Of a stretch of 64,000 bases of DNA, positions 1 to 7,471 are shown in pieces. Origin of the DNA: Lachnospiraceae bacterium (GTDB lineage: Bacteria; Bacillota; Clostridia; Lachnospirales; Lachnospiraceae); the NCBI GenBank assembly GCA_021772075.1, contig JAETNQ010000005.1:37249-101248 (forward strand). Reading direction: 5' to 3'. The position numbers were made by a program, and so were the translations under genes. Within the stretch, counting starts at the first letter, position 1. Each line of letters begins with the position of its first letter. The notes under the pieces were generated by a model that had not been told where the DNA came from, made no database searches, and saw only the letters and a list, made by a program, of their open reading frames with translations.

Positions 1-1
1 A

Positions 2-391
2 GTAGAAAAAGAAATGAATGAACGCGCCATGGAGCTTCTCAAGGTATTTGAACTGGACGGGGAGGCCGATTATCTCGCGTCTAATCTTCCGTATGGAAAA
101 CAGCGTAAACTGGAAATTGCCCGTGCCTTGGCGACAAAGCCGAAGCTTCTTTTGCTGGATGAGCCGGCGGCCGGCATGAATCCTAATGAAACAGGAGAGC
201 TTATGGATACGATCCGTTTTGTCAGGGACAAATTTGATATGACCATATTGCTGATCGAACACGATATGAAGCTGGTATCCGGTATCTGCGAAGAATTGAC
301 GGTATTGAATTTCGGCCGTATTCTGACGCAGGGCAAAACAGGAACAGTACTGAATGATCCGCAGGTAATTACGGCGTATTTGGGAGAATAG
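2..391 (+). CDS. livG: branched-chain amino-acid ABC transporter ATPase, LivG type (3' part)
   Basis: This is the C-terminal part of an ABC ATPase whose 5' end lies outside the window. The signature region reads LPYGKQRKLEIARAL, a C-loop of the LivG type rather than the usual LSGGQ. It is followed by Walker B LLLLDEP and the H-loop IEHD. The Walker A half is missing only because the window starts inside the gene. LivG pairs with LivF to energise uptake of branched-chain amino acids or related substrates through LivHM at the membrane. livF follows after 13 bp, so the two are co-transcribed. Substrate specificity cannot be read from the ATPases alone. Confidence 0.9.
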   Translation, partial: VEKEMNERAMELLKVFELDGEADYLASNLPYGKQRKLEIARALATKPKLLLLDEPAAGMNPNETGELMDTIRFVRDKFDMTILLIEHDMKLVSGICEELTVLNFGRILTQGKTGTVLNDPQVITAYLGE

Positions 392-404
392 GAGGAAATA
401 GAAA

Positions 405-1118
405 ATGGCTATGCTTGAAATCAGAGACCTGGAAGTATACTATGGCATGATCCAGGCGATCAAAGGTATTTCCTTCAACGTAAAGGAAGGGGAAGTTATT
501 GCTCTGATCGGGGCAAACGGCGCTGGCAAGACGACGACGCTCCATACGATTACCGGACTGCTTCCGGCAAAGGCAGGAACAATTACTTTTGAAGGACAGG
601 ATATTACCAAGGTTCCGGGCTATAAAATTGTTTCTAAAGGAATGGCGCATGTGCCGGAGGGAAGAAGAGTATTCGCCCAGCTTTCCGTTCTCCAAAATCT
701 TCGTATGGGGGCTTATACGAGAAAAGATAAAAATGAAATAGAGGAAACATTAAAATCCGTATATAAGAGATTTCCCCGGCTGGAAGAACGCCAAAACCAG
801 ATGGCCGGCACTTTAAGCGGCGGCGAACAGCAAATGCTGGCAATGGGAAGGGCGTTGATGTCCCATCCTAAGATTATACTGATGGATGAACCGTCTATGG
901 GATTATCTCCCATATTCGTAAATGAAATTTTTGATATTATCAAGGAAGTGAGTGACAGCGGAACTACGGTTCTTCTTGTCGAACAGAATGCAAAGAAGGC
1001 TCTTTCCATCGCCGACAGGGCTTATGTTCTGGAAACAGGCAAGATTGTACTGGAAGGCAAAGCGAGCGATCTTTTGAACGATGATTCCATAAAGAAAGCA
1101 TATCTTGGGGAAGCCTGA
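405..1118 (+). CDS. livF: branched-chain amino-acid ABC transporter ATPase LivF
   Basis: A complete 237-residue ABC ATPase of normal LivF length. It has Walker A GANGAGKTT near residue 37, signature LSGGEQQMLAMGRAL, Walker B ILMDEPSMGLSP and H-loop/switch LVEQN. The start is preceded by an AGGAGG-like site (ggaggaaat). It lies 13 bp after livG and 31 bp before a cytidylate-kinase-like gene in the same direction. The three probably share one transcript ending at the hairpin after 1811. LivF couples ATP hydrolysis to import. The permeases and binding protein are presumably upstream, outside the window. Confidence 0.93.
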   Translation: MAMLEIRDLEVYYGMIQAIKGISFNVKEGEVIALIGANGAGKTTTLHTITGLLPAKAGTITFEGQDITKVPGYKIVSKGMAHVPEGRRVFAQLSVLQNLRMGAYTRKDKNEIEETLKSVYKRFPRLEERQNQMAGTLSGGEQQMLAMGRALMSHPKIILMDEPSMGLSPIFVNEIFDIIKEVSDSGTTVLLVEQNAKKALSIADRAYVLETGKIVLEGKASDLLNDDSIKKAYLGEA

Positions 1119-1149
1119 GCGATAGCGGAATGTTGAGGAGGTAAAAGGT

Positions 1150-1773
1150 ATGGATAAAAAAGTAGTGATTACGATCGCAAGACAGTATGGGAGCGGCGGG
1201 CGTACGATCGGCGAGATGCTGTCAAAGGATATGGGCATTCATTATTATGACAAAGAACTTATTAAGCTGGCGTCGGAAGACAGCGGCATTAATGAAAGGC
1301 TCTTTGTGAATGCGGATGAAAAAATAAAAATGACTAAGCTGTTCAAAATGGTGAAAAATGTTTATAATGGACAGCTGATTCCTCCAGAAAGCGATGATTT
1401 TGTTTCCGATAATAATTTATTTAATTACCAGGCCAAAGTGATTAAACAGCTGGCAGAAGAGGAGTCCTGCGTAATTATCGGCCGTTGCGCGGATTATGTG
1501 TTGAAGGATTATGATAATGTTTTAAGCGTATTTATTCATGCGCCTAAGGATTATTGCATGGAACAGGCAGCAAAGAAAGTAAGCATGCCTCCCAGGGAGC
1601 TGGAAAAATATATTACAAAAACAGATAAGTGCAGAGCAGAGTATTATAAATTCTATACCGGAAGGGAATGGACGGATGCGAGAAACTATGATTTATGTCT
1701 GGACAGTTCAAAACTTGGCTTTGAGAGATGTGTAGAAGAGATTCAGGCTTATATTAAGGTCAGATTCCGTTAA
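1150..1773 (+). CDS. cytidylate kinase-like family protein
   Basis: A 207-residue P-loop protein of the AAA/cytidylate-kinase-like family. The N-terminal nucleotide loop reads GSGGRTIG (about residues 14-21) instead of the classic GxxGxGKS/T, as is usual for this family. A central GRCADY motif near residue 112 follows a hydrophobic strand. The phosphate acceptor is not established for these proteins, and this is not the canonical Cmk of pyrimidine salvage. The start has a GAGGAGG site with good spacing. It is the last gene of the liv-like unit. A same-length paralogue sits at 8581-9204. Family assignment is firm; reaction and substrate are unknown. Confidence 0.8.
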   Translation: MDKKVVITIARQYGSGGRTIGEMLSKDMGIHYYDKELIKLASEDSGINERLFVNADEKIKMTKLFKMVKNVYNGQLIPPESDDFVSDNNLFNYQAKVIKQLAEEESCVIIGRCADYVLKDYDNVLSVFIHAPKDYCMEQAAKKVSMPPRELEKYITKTDKCRAEYYKFYTGREWTDARNYDLCLDSSKLGFERCVEEIQAYIKVRFR

Positions 1774-1810
1774 TGGATTAATAATGCCTGACGAATTTCA
1801 TAGATTTTAT

Positions 1811-1853
1811 AAAGAGGATTAAGGGTTTTAAGAATTCTTAATCCTCTTTTTAT
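1811..1853 (+). terminator. rho-independent terminator after the liv/cytidylate-kinase-like unit
   Basis: A 13-bp stem is formed by 1811-1823 (AAAGAGGATTAAG) and 1837-1849, followed by a short T-run. It lies 40 bp after the stop codon. The loop contains a second self-complementary stretch (TTAAGAATTCTTAA). On the other strand it could also end lexA transcription, but the T-run there is weaker. Confidence 0.8.
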
Positions 1854-1931
1854 TACAATAAGCTGGCTCGCGGAGCGTGACAAAATTTGTTACAAACAAT
1901 GTTTGTTTATAATATTTATAATGAGGAAAGT

Positions 1932-2549
1932 TTATTGGCATAAACGGAAAATGCCGAATACTTTTCCAAGAATCTGGCAGTCATCAACAATAATGGGTTC
2001 CATAGTATCGTTTTCCGGCTGAAGGCGTATATGCCCGTTTTCTTTATAAAAAGTTTTCACTGTCGCAGAATCTTCAACCAAAGCAACAACAATATCGCCG
2101 TTGGAAGCAGTGTTGCAGCAGTTGACAAAAATCTGGTCTCCGCTGTAGATGCCGGCATTTATCATAGAATCCCCCTTTACTTTCAAAGCAAAGGATTCGC
2201 CGGAAGGAACAAACTCTGCAGGTATCGGGAAATAACTTTCCACATTTTCCTCCGCAAGAATAGGCTGGCCGGCGGCTACGCGGCCTACGACCGGAAGGCT
2301 TACCATTTCGGTACGGACAGTCTGGAAACTGTCATCACATATTTCTATAGCGCGGGGCTTCGTCGGGTCGCGGCGTATGTATCCGTTTTTTTCCAGAGTT
2401 TCTAAATGAGAGTGAACGGAAGAAGTTGATTTTAGATGGACTGCCTCGCATATTTCCCGCACAGCGGGAGGATAACCTTTCGTCAATATAGAATCTTTAA
2501 TAAATTCCAATATTTCGCTTTGCTTTTTGGAGATTTTTCCATATCCCAT
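1932..2549 (-). CDS. lexA: SOS repressor LexA
   Basis: A 205-residue LexA with all functional parts visible. The N-terminal winged helix-turn-helix is about residues 1-70. The Ala93-Gly94 self-cleavage bond sits in GRVAAGQPI. The catalytic dyad is Ser128 (GDSM) and Lys165 (ATVKTFY). It represses DNA-damage genes and cuts itself when stimulated by RecA filaments. It is divergent from a LysM/YneA-like gene, as in Bacillus. The shared 228-bp control region holds at least one perfect GAAC-N4-GTTC box, so autoregulation is likely. Length and motif spacing are normal. Confidence 0.97.
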   Translation of the reverse strand: MGYGKISKKQSEILEFIKDSILTKGYPPAVREICEAVHLKSTSSVHSHLETLEKNGYIRRDPTKPRAIEICDDSFQTVRTEMVSLPVVGRVAAGQPILAEENVESYFPIPAEFVPSGESFALKVKGDSMINAGIYSGDQIFVNCCNTASNGDIVVALVEDSATVKTFYKENGHIRLQPENDTMEPIIVDDCQILGKVFGIFRLCQ

Positions 2550-2605
2550 ACAATTGTTCCTCCGTATGATTCCAAGTCTTTATAATATTTCTTTCCTTGC
2601 TTAAA

Positions 2606-2634
2606 AGTATATCATAAAAAGAAATAAAAAGCAA
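2606..2634 (-). promoter_or_regulatory. candidate sigma-A promoter of lexA
   Basis: On the minus strand, TTGCTT (plus positions 2629-2634) and TATACT (2606-2611) are separated by 17 bp, upstream of lexA. A GAAC half-site lies near 2654 but there is no perfect LexA box overlapping these hexamers. Confidence 0.5.
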
Positions 2635-2676
2635 ACGTATATTCCAAAAATTTGTTCGATTTTTTCTTGTAACATC

Positions 2677-2741
2677 TTGACAATAGAATATATGTTCGGT
2701 ATAATTCAAGCATAAGGAACAAATGTTCGCAACATTTGTTC
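2677..2741 (+). promoter_or_regulatory. SOS-controlled promoter of the yneA-like gene with LexA boxes
   Basis: A consensus sigma-A promoter is visible: TTGACA (2677-2682), a 17-bp spacer, TATAAT (2700-2705). One LexA-box-like site with a single mismatch, GAATATATGTTC (2686-2697), lies inside the spacer. A perfect GAACAAATGTTC lies at 2717-2728. A third site with one mismatch, CAACATTTGTTC, lies at 2730-2741. A repressor on these sites would cover both promoter elements and the transcription start. The GAAC-N4-GTTC consensus is established for Gram-positive LexA; occupancy here is inferred. Confidence 0.85.
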
Positions 2742-2777
2742 GTATGTGTGGGAATAAAAAGAAAGCGGGGATAGAAG

Positions 2778-3149
2778 ATGGACAGAGGAAACAGAGGAAT
2801 ACCGAATCGCAGCTTCAAGGGAGATGATTATAGCAAAAAGAGAAAAAAAGGGCAAACCAGAAAGATATTGACAGCCCTTTTAACCCTTTGCTTCATTATT
2901 ATAATATCATTTGGCATCAGCAGTTTTTCATCGAATGCAAAAGCGGAAACAGACGATACCGTATGCAAATATTATAAAAGCATTATGATTGAAAAGGGCG
3001 ATACGTTATGGTCGATCGCTTCCCAACATATGAATGGCGGTTATGAGGATATTCCTTCTTATATAGGAGAAGTTATGAAGATGAATGGTTTGCGGGATGA
3101 CCGCATCACAGAAGGAATGTATCTGGTAATTCCTTATTTTCTTAATTGA
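2778..3149 (+). CDS. yneA: YneA-like SOS cell-division suppressor, membrane-anchored LysM protein
   Basis: A 123-residue protein with a basic N-terminus, one membrane segment (about residues 28-50), and a LysM domain beginning at MIEKGDTLWSIA and running to the C-terminus. In Bacillus, YneA is the LexA-controlled inhibitor that delays division after DNA damage and is encoded divergently from lexA. Position, size, architecture and the LexA boxes all match. Sequence similarity to YneA itself is limited to the LysM part, so the symbol is a functional analogy. The extra ~25 polar residues before the membrane helix are slightly unusual. It ends 41 bp before a convergent recombinase gene with no clear terminator. 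Confidence 0.75.
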   Translation: MDRGNRGIPNRSFKGDDYSKKRKKGQTRKILTALLTLCFIIIISFGISSFSSNAKAETDDTVCKYYKSIMIEKGDTLWSIASQHMNGGYEDIPSYIGEVMKMNGLRDDRITEGMYLVIPYFLN

Positions 3150-3190
3150 TTCCTTGCATGTTTGATGGAAAATGTCCCTGCCTATGATGT

Positions 3191-4243
3191 TTAGGGTTCC
3201 CTTAATTTTACGGCATTGGCAGCCCTGCGTTTTCTTTCATCTTCTAATGCGGCATAATGCTTTCTTGTGGTATTTACGTCTTTATGGCCAAGAACATCAG
3301 CTACGAGGTAAATATCACCTGTTTCACGGTATAGGGAAGTACCGTAAGTGCTTCTTAATTTATGTGGCGTTATTTTCTTCAAGGCAGTTACATTAGAGGC
3401 ATATTTTTTTACCAGATTTTCAACGGCCCTTACAGTAATTCTGCGGTTTTGCATGGATAAGAATAATGCATGTTCATGTCCGGACAGCGGGATTGTGTGT
3501 TTGCGCTGCTCGATATATTCCCGCAGGGCATGTTCCACTTCTTCTCCAAAATAAACAACGGTTTCATATCCGCCTTTCCGGCGGATTTTAATTCCATTGT
3601 TTTTAAAGTCCACATCCTCCATATCGAGTCCCACGCATTCGGATACACGGATTCCGGTTCCGAGCAGGAGAGTGAGCAGGGCAGTATCCCTGACTTTCGT
3701 TTTTTCATGGTATTTTTTCTGGCTTTTCGTAAGATGAGTTCCGTCTTCCACCTGATCTAACAGGATAGCGACTTCATCGGCATCCAGGCGGACAATTTCT
3801 TTTTGGTGAAGTTTTGGCATGGGAATCAGCACGGCGGGATTTTTTTCAATCAGCTCCATTTGGTAAAAATAATTATAAAAACTACGGAGAGAAGCCAGTT
3901 TACGTGATTTTCCCCGTTCTTCGTTGGTAATTTCCCGGCTGTCTTTTTGATAGTAAGAGATATATTCCATATATTCTTCAATATCTTCCCTGGTGATATT
4001 ATCCAAAATGGACAGGGGGAAATCTTTGATTTCCATTTTGCTGCAAAAAGGATTGTTTTTTTTCATATATTCAAAAAATACCCTTAAATCGTAGGCATAA
4101 GCAAGCCTTGTCCTGGAAGAAGTGTTATTTTCAATCCCCCGGAAGAATTGTTTGCAGAAGGGAGGTAATTCGGATAAGACATTCCTCATTTTTACCGTAT
4201 TCAGTTTATTTTGTTCTTCATGATAATTTTTTTTGCTTTCCAT
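3191..4243 (-). CDS. XerC/XerD-like tyrosine recombinase
   Basis: A 350-residue tyrosine recombinase with an N-terminal SAM-like core-binding domain (about 25-135) and a C-terminal catalytic domain. All catalytic residues are present: Arg199 (GTGIRVSE), Lys223, His294 and Arg297 (HKLR), His320 (LGHKD) and the nucleophile Tyr330. It makes and resolves phosphotyrosyl DNA links. It shares one base with the stop codon of the ttcA-like gene, so it is translated from a housekeeping message. There is no phage gene or attachment repeat nearby. It may be a chromosome-dimer resolvase or an accessory Xer protein; which of these cannot be decided here. Confidence 0.85.
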   Translation of the reverse strand: MESKKNYHEEQNKLNTVKMRNVLSELPPFCKQFFRGIENNTSSRTRLAYAYDLRVFFEYMKKNNPFCSKMEIKDFPLSILDNITREDIEEYMEYISYYQKDSREITNEERGKSRKLASLRSFYNYFYQMELIEKNPAVLIPMPKLHQKEIVRLDADEVAILLDQVEDGTHLTKSQKKYHEKTKVRDTALLTLLLGTGIRVSECVGLDMEDVDFKNNGIKIRRKGGYETVVYFGEEVEHALREYIEQRKHTIPLSGHEHALFLSMQNRRITVRAVENLVKKYASNVTALKKITPHKLRSTYGTSLYRETGDIYLVADVLGHKDVNTTRKHYAALEDERKRRAANAVKLREP

Positions 4244-4962
4244 TATAAATCAGACCATCCTTTCAAAGTACTGCTATGGATCGCTGTAAACATCCTTTCT
4301 TTTACACCGGGATTTTCCTGGTTTAAATGTTTTAACAGTTCTTTTATATATTCTCTTTTGGTATTTCCGTCGGCAGGACACGGACTTTTTACTACTGGAA
4401 CCTGGTATTTGTTGATAAAGCCGATTACGTCGGCTTCATTCATATATAGTAAGGGTCTTATGACGGTAAGGCCTGTCCTGTCAAGATAAGTTACAGGTGA
4501 AAATGTATGGAACCTCCCTTCAAATATTAAAGACATTACCATTGTTTCCACCACATCATCCTTATGATGGGCGTAAGCAACCTTATTGCATCCGATCGCC
4601 TTTACAGCATCGTTTAATGCTCCTTTCCTCATTTTGGCACATAAAGAACATGGGTTGGTTTCTTTTCTGTCTTCAAATATAATTTTGGCAATATCCGTTT
4701 CCACAATATGGTACTCTACTTCCAGAGAGCGGCAAAGTGCCTTTATTTCATCCAAGTTCAGGTTCTGGAATCCGAGATCCACCGTTACGGCGCGGATGCT
4801 GAAATGCTTTGGGTAGAAGCGCTGCAGGCCGTGCAGGGCATACAGGAGAGTAAGGCTGTCCTTTCCGCCGGAAATGCCTATGGCGATCTTATCATTTTCT
4901 TGGATCATGTCATAATCATCCACTGCTTTTCTGACATAACTGAATACTTGCTGTAATTTCAT
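4243..4962 (-). CDS. TtcA-family tRNA thiolation / ATP-pyrophosphatase protein
   Basis: A 239-residue N-type ATP pyrophosphatase. The PP-loop SGGKDS spans residues 31-36. Cys105 and Cys108 (PCSLC) and Cys195 (KSPCP) match the three-cysteine [4Fe-4S] arrangement of TtcA/TtuA enzymes. Such enzymes adenylate a tRNA base and replace its oxygen with sulfur; TtcA makes 2-thiocytidine-32. The start is preceded by GAGGAATT. The stop codon overlaps the recombinase start by one base. The exact tRNA target is not certain, because several TtcA-like subfamilies exist in Clostridia. Confidence 0.82.
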   Translation of the reverse strand: MKLQQVFSYVRKAVDDYDMIQENDKIAIGISGGKDSLTLLYALHGLQRFYPKHFSIRAVTVDLGFQNLNLDEIKALCRSLEVEYHIVETDIAKIIFEDRKETNPCSLCAKMRKGALNDAVKAIGCNKVAYAHHKDDVVETMVMSLIFEGRFHTFSPVTYLDRTGLTVIRPLLYMNEADVIGFINKYQVPVVKSPCPADGNTKREYIKELLKHLNQENPGVKERMFTAIHSSTLKGWSDL

Positions 4963-5001
4963 AATTCCTCACAATCTGTCGTTTTAGCGGCAATAATATA
5001 T

Positions 5002-5045
5002 GTCACCAACCGCCAGGTTGATGACCTGCTTGCACATCAGTGCAA
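5002..5045. promoter_or_regulatory. two adjacent dyads between ttcA-like gene and permease
   Basis: GTCACCAACC (5002-5011) is mirrored with one mismatch by GGTTGATGAC (5016-5025). Four bases later, TTGCAC (5030-5035) and GTGCAA (5040-5045) form a perfect dyad with a 4-bp centre. No T-run follows, so these look like protein-binding sites rather than terminators. The rest of this 211-bp gap is AT-rich. It ends with a candidate extended -10 for the permease, TGTTATAAT (5127-5135). Confidence 0.45.
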
Positions 5046-5173
5046 TTCATTATATCATTTTAAACGGAAAATTCACACTATTTCTATTTCTTTTTTTGTT
5101 TTGCAATATCTTTATATAAAAGATTGTGTTATAATTTGAATGGGCAATGATCAGAAAGGCTGGGTAGACATCT

Positions 5174-6538
5174 ATGAAATTCCGTATTGATAAAAAATAT
5201 ATCCATTGGGGAGTAACCGCATTTTCCGTGATTGCAGCAAGTATTTTTTTCTATTATTTACTGTTTCACAGGGAAAGCATTTCCAATGGATTCCATACAT
5301 TTGTTTCAATTACTATGCCTATTTTGGACGGGCTGCTTTTATCCTATCTTCTTACTCCGATATTAAACGGAGTGGAAAAGCGATGCCTGATACCATTATG
5401 CGTAAGACACCATATAGATGTGAATGATCGCAGCCGGAAAAAAATCAGAGTGATATCCATTATTCTGACAGTAATTATCGTGGCTTTTGTCATATATAGC
5501 TTTTTTGCCATGATCATTCCCCAGTTGATCAATAGTATCCAGAGCATTGTTCTCCAATTCCCGATTTATGTCAATAACCTTACGGTTTGGGTAAAAAAAC
5601 TTCTGGCTGATAATCCGGATATTGAGGCGGCAGTCATAGAAGTAATGGACAATTATTCTATAGAATTAAATAATTTCCTGAATTTGAGTCTGCTTCCTAA
5701 GATGAACGAATTGATCAGAGATATTTCCTTAAGCTTTCTGACTTTTCTGAAGGGATTGTGGAATCTGATTCTCGGTTTTATTATTTCTATTTATATCCTG
5801 GGAAGCAAAGAATTGTTTGCGGGACAGGCAAAAAAGATAGTTTATGCCCTTTTTGAAACCAACAGCGCCAATGCGATTATTTCCGATGTGCGCTTTACGC
5901 ATAGAACATTCAGCGGCTTTATGGTCGGAAAGGTAATCGATTCCATTATCATTGGTATTATATGCTTTTTTGGAACCAGCCTGATGGGAACTCCATATGC
6001 CATATTAATCAGCGTAATCGTAGGCATAACGAATGTCATCCCATTTTTCGGGCCTTATCTGGGGGCCATCCCGAGCGCATTGCTTATACTAATGGTAGAT
6101 CCCCTGCAATGTTTATACTTTATTATTTTTATTCTTGTGCTGCAACAGTTTGACGGGAATGTGATCGGCCCTAAAATTCTTGGGAATTCCACTGGATTAT
6201 CCGGTTTTTGGGTAATATTCTCGATTACGCTATTTGGAGGCATGTTTGGAATTTTAGGTATGATTGCAGGAGTTCCGATTTTCGCCGTAATCTATGCCGG
6301 AATCAGAGCGATTGTGAACCAGCTTCTTCTAAAAAAGACGTTATCTACCGATACTAAGGATTATTTAAATGTAGGAACGATTGAAGACGGGGAATTTATT
6401 CCATACAGAGCGGAGGGATTGAGGTCATCTTCCTCTGGTTTGCAGGATGGGGAAAGGGCAAAGCCGAAAAGTATGATCCATCATTTTTTCCGCAATAATT
6501 CAAATCATACATTATCGGAAGACAAGGAGGAGGAATAA
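5174..6538 (+). CDS. AI-2E/PerM family transporter
   Basis: A 454-residue polytopic membrane protein of the PerM/AI-2E exporter family. Hydrophobic segments lie near 15-35, 45-65, 85-115, 190-215, 245-275, 280-310, 310-335 and 345-385. The family core GxxxGIxNxIPFFGPxxG-like region is visible (ITNVIPFFGPYLG, about 280-293). Some members are Na+/H+ antiporters and others are proposed exporters of small signals, so the substrate is unknown. The last ~75 residues are hydrophilic and cytoplasmic. The stop codon TAA shares its last base with the ATG of dtd, which implies translational coupling. Confidence 0.85.
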   Translation: MKFRIDKKYIHWGVTAFSVIAASIFFYYLLFHRESISNGFHTFVSITMPILDGLLLSYLLTPILNGVEKRCLIPLCVRHHIDVNDRSRKKIRVISIILTVIIVAFVIYSFFAMIIPQLINSIQSIVLQFPIYVNNLTVWVKKLLADNPDIEAAVIEVMDNYSIELNNFLNLSLLPKMNELIRDISLSFLTFLKGLWNLILGFIISIYILGSKELFAGQAKKIVYALFETNSANAIISDVRFTHRTFSGFMVGKVIDSIIIGIICFFGTSLMGTPYAILISVIVGITNVIPFFGPYLGAIPSALLILMVDPLQCLYFIIFILVLQQFDGNVIGPKILGNSTGLSGFWVIFSITLFGGMFGILGMIAGVPIFAVIYAGIRAIVNQLLLKKTLSTDTKDYLNVGTIEDGEFIPYRAEGLRSSSSGLQDGERAKPKSMIHHFFRNNSNHTLSEDKEEE

Positions 6539-6987
6539 TGCGCTTTGTCATACAGAGGGTAAAAAATGCGAGGGTTAGCATTGACCAGAAAATTGCAGGA
6601 GCCATTGAAAAAGGTTTATTGGTCTTTGTAGGAGTCTCCGAAGGGGATACGGAAAAAATAGCGGATAAAATGATAAAAAAATTAATCGGATTACGGATAT
6701 TTGAAGATGAAAACGGAAAAACCAACCTGGATCTGAAAACGGTAAATGGCAATTTGCTGATTATTTCGCAATTTACCTTATATGCAGATTGCAAAAAGGG
6801 CAACCGTCCTTCTTTCATTCAAGCCGGTCCGCCGGAATTAGCAAAAAAACTATACGATTATATATTGGAAAAATGCCAGGAACAATTCCCGGATATCCAG
6901 CAGGGCGAATTCGGAGCCGACATGCAGATAGCCCTTACCAATGATGGGCCGTTCACTATTTTATTGGATTCTGATGAAATATGCTGA
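6538..6987 (+). CDS. dtd: D-aminoacyl-tRNA deacylase
   Basis: A 149-residue DTD of standard length. The catalytic SQFTLYAD motif (about 80-87) and the cross-subunit motif NDGPFT (about 138-143) carrying the Gly-Pro pair are both present. The enzyme hydrolyses D-aminoacyl-tRNAs and also clears glycine mischarged on tRNA-Ala. Its ATG overlaps the stop of the upstream permease and has an AGGAGGA site inside the upstream gene. Both ends and motifs fit, so the call is secure. Confidence 0.95.
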   Translation: MRFVIQRVKNARVSIDQKIAGAIEKGLLVFVGVSEGDTEKIADKMIKKLIGLRIFEDENGKTNLDLKTVNGNLLIISQFTLYADCKKGNRPSFIQAGPPELAKKLYDYILEKCQEQFPDIQQGEFGADMQIALTNDGPFTILLDSDEIC

Positions 6988-7043
6988 CAGCCAAAAGAAG
7001 GCGAAAGAACGATATCTCCAACAATGAAAGGAACGAGGTCCTT

Positions 7044-7307
7044 ATGACAAGTATTATTATTGTATTAGCTGCTTTTTTTATTATGTACCTAATCATATTT
7101 TTGAAACAAGTCAAAAGAAAAAAGGAAGATGAATTCAGTTCTGTAGAAGAATTCCGCAAAAACTACAACAGATACCAAATTACAGACAATGATAAAGAGG
7201 CAATGAATCATAGCCATTATGGAAACCGTTCAAGCAAAAGCGGATATACTTACAAATATGTAACCAAATACAACAACCCTGAAGACTACCGGGAAAAGCG
7301 CCGGTAA
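7044..7307 (+). CDS. small single-span membrane protein, unknown function
   Basis: The open frame is longer (from 6981), but the ATG at 7044 is preferred. It follows a GGAACGAGG site and begins directly with a hydrophobic segment (about residues 2-20) rich in Ile/Leu/Phe. A short basic linker and a hydrophilic, Asn/Tyr/Lys-rich tail of ~65 residues follow. The 87-residue product is therefore probably anchored with its tail in the cytoplasm. It lies 56 bp after dtd and ahead of a large hairpin. I do not recognise the family. Confidence 0.6.
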   Translation: MTSIIIVLAAFFIMYLIIFLKQVKRKKEDEFSSVEEFRKNYNRYQITDNDKEAMNHSHYGNRSSKSGYTYKYVTKYNNPEDYREKRR

Positions 7308-7344
7308 CAACATAAAAAAGTCATAAAGTCATAAAATCCTCCCC

Positions 7345-7444
7345 ACAAGTTTACGAACTAGTTGCATCAAAAAAGGTATTGCAGGGTGATGTAAATGACA
7401 GCCTGCACAATACCTTTTCTGATGCAACTATTCGTTAAACTTGT
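7345..7444. repeat. 100-bp palindromic element / strong hairpin
   Basis: The arm 7345-7385 (starts ACAAGTTTACGAACTAG) is almost perfectly complementary to 7402-7444, with only small mismatches and bulges and a ~16-nt loop. The hairpin separates two convergent genes, so it can serve as a bidirectional terminator. With ~41-bp arms it is much longer than a usual terminator and resembles a palindromic repeat unit or MITE-like relic. A third copy of the CAACTATTCG portion occurs inverted just outside at 7451-7460. Confidence 0.8.
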
Positions 7445-7471
7445 CTTTTGCGAATAGTTGGATTTCTCACG

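Noticed and set aside
3191..4243. Prophage or integrative-element integrase
   Set aside because: No phage genes, direct repeats or tRNA next to it; it overlaps a housekeeping tRNA-modification gene by one base.
7345..7444. Insertion sequence or tRNA
   Set aside because: No transposase frame or target duplication; the fold is one long hairpin, not a cloverleaf.
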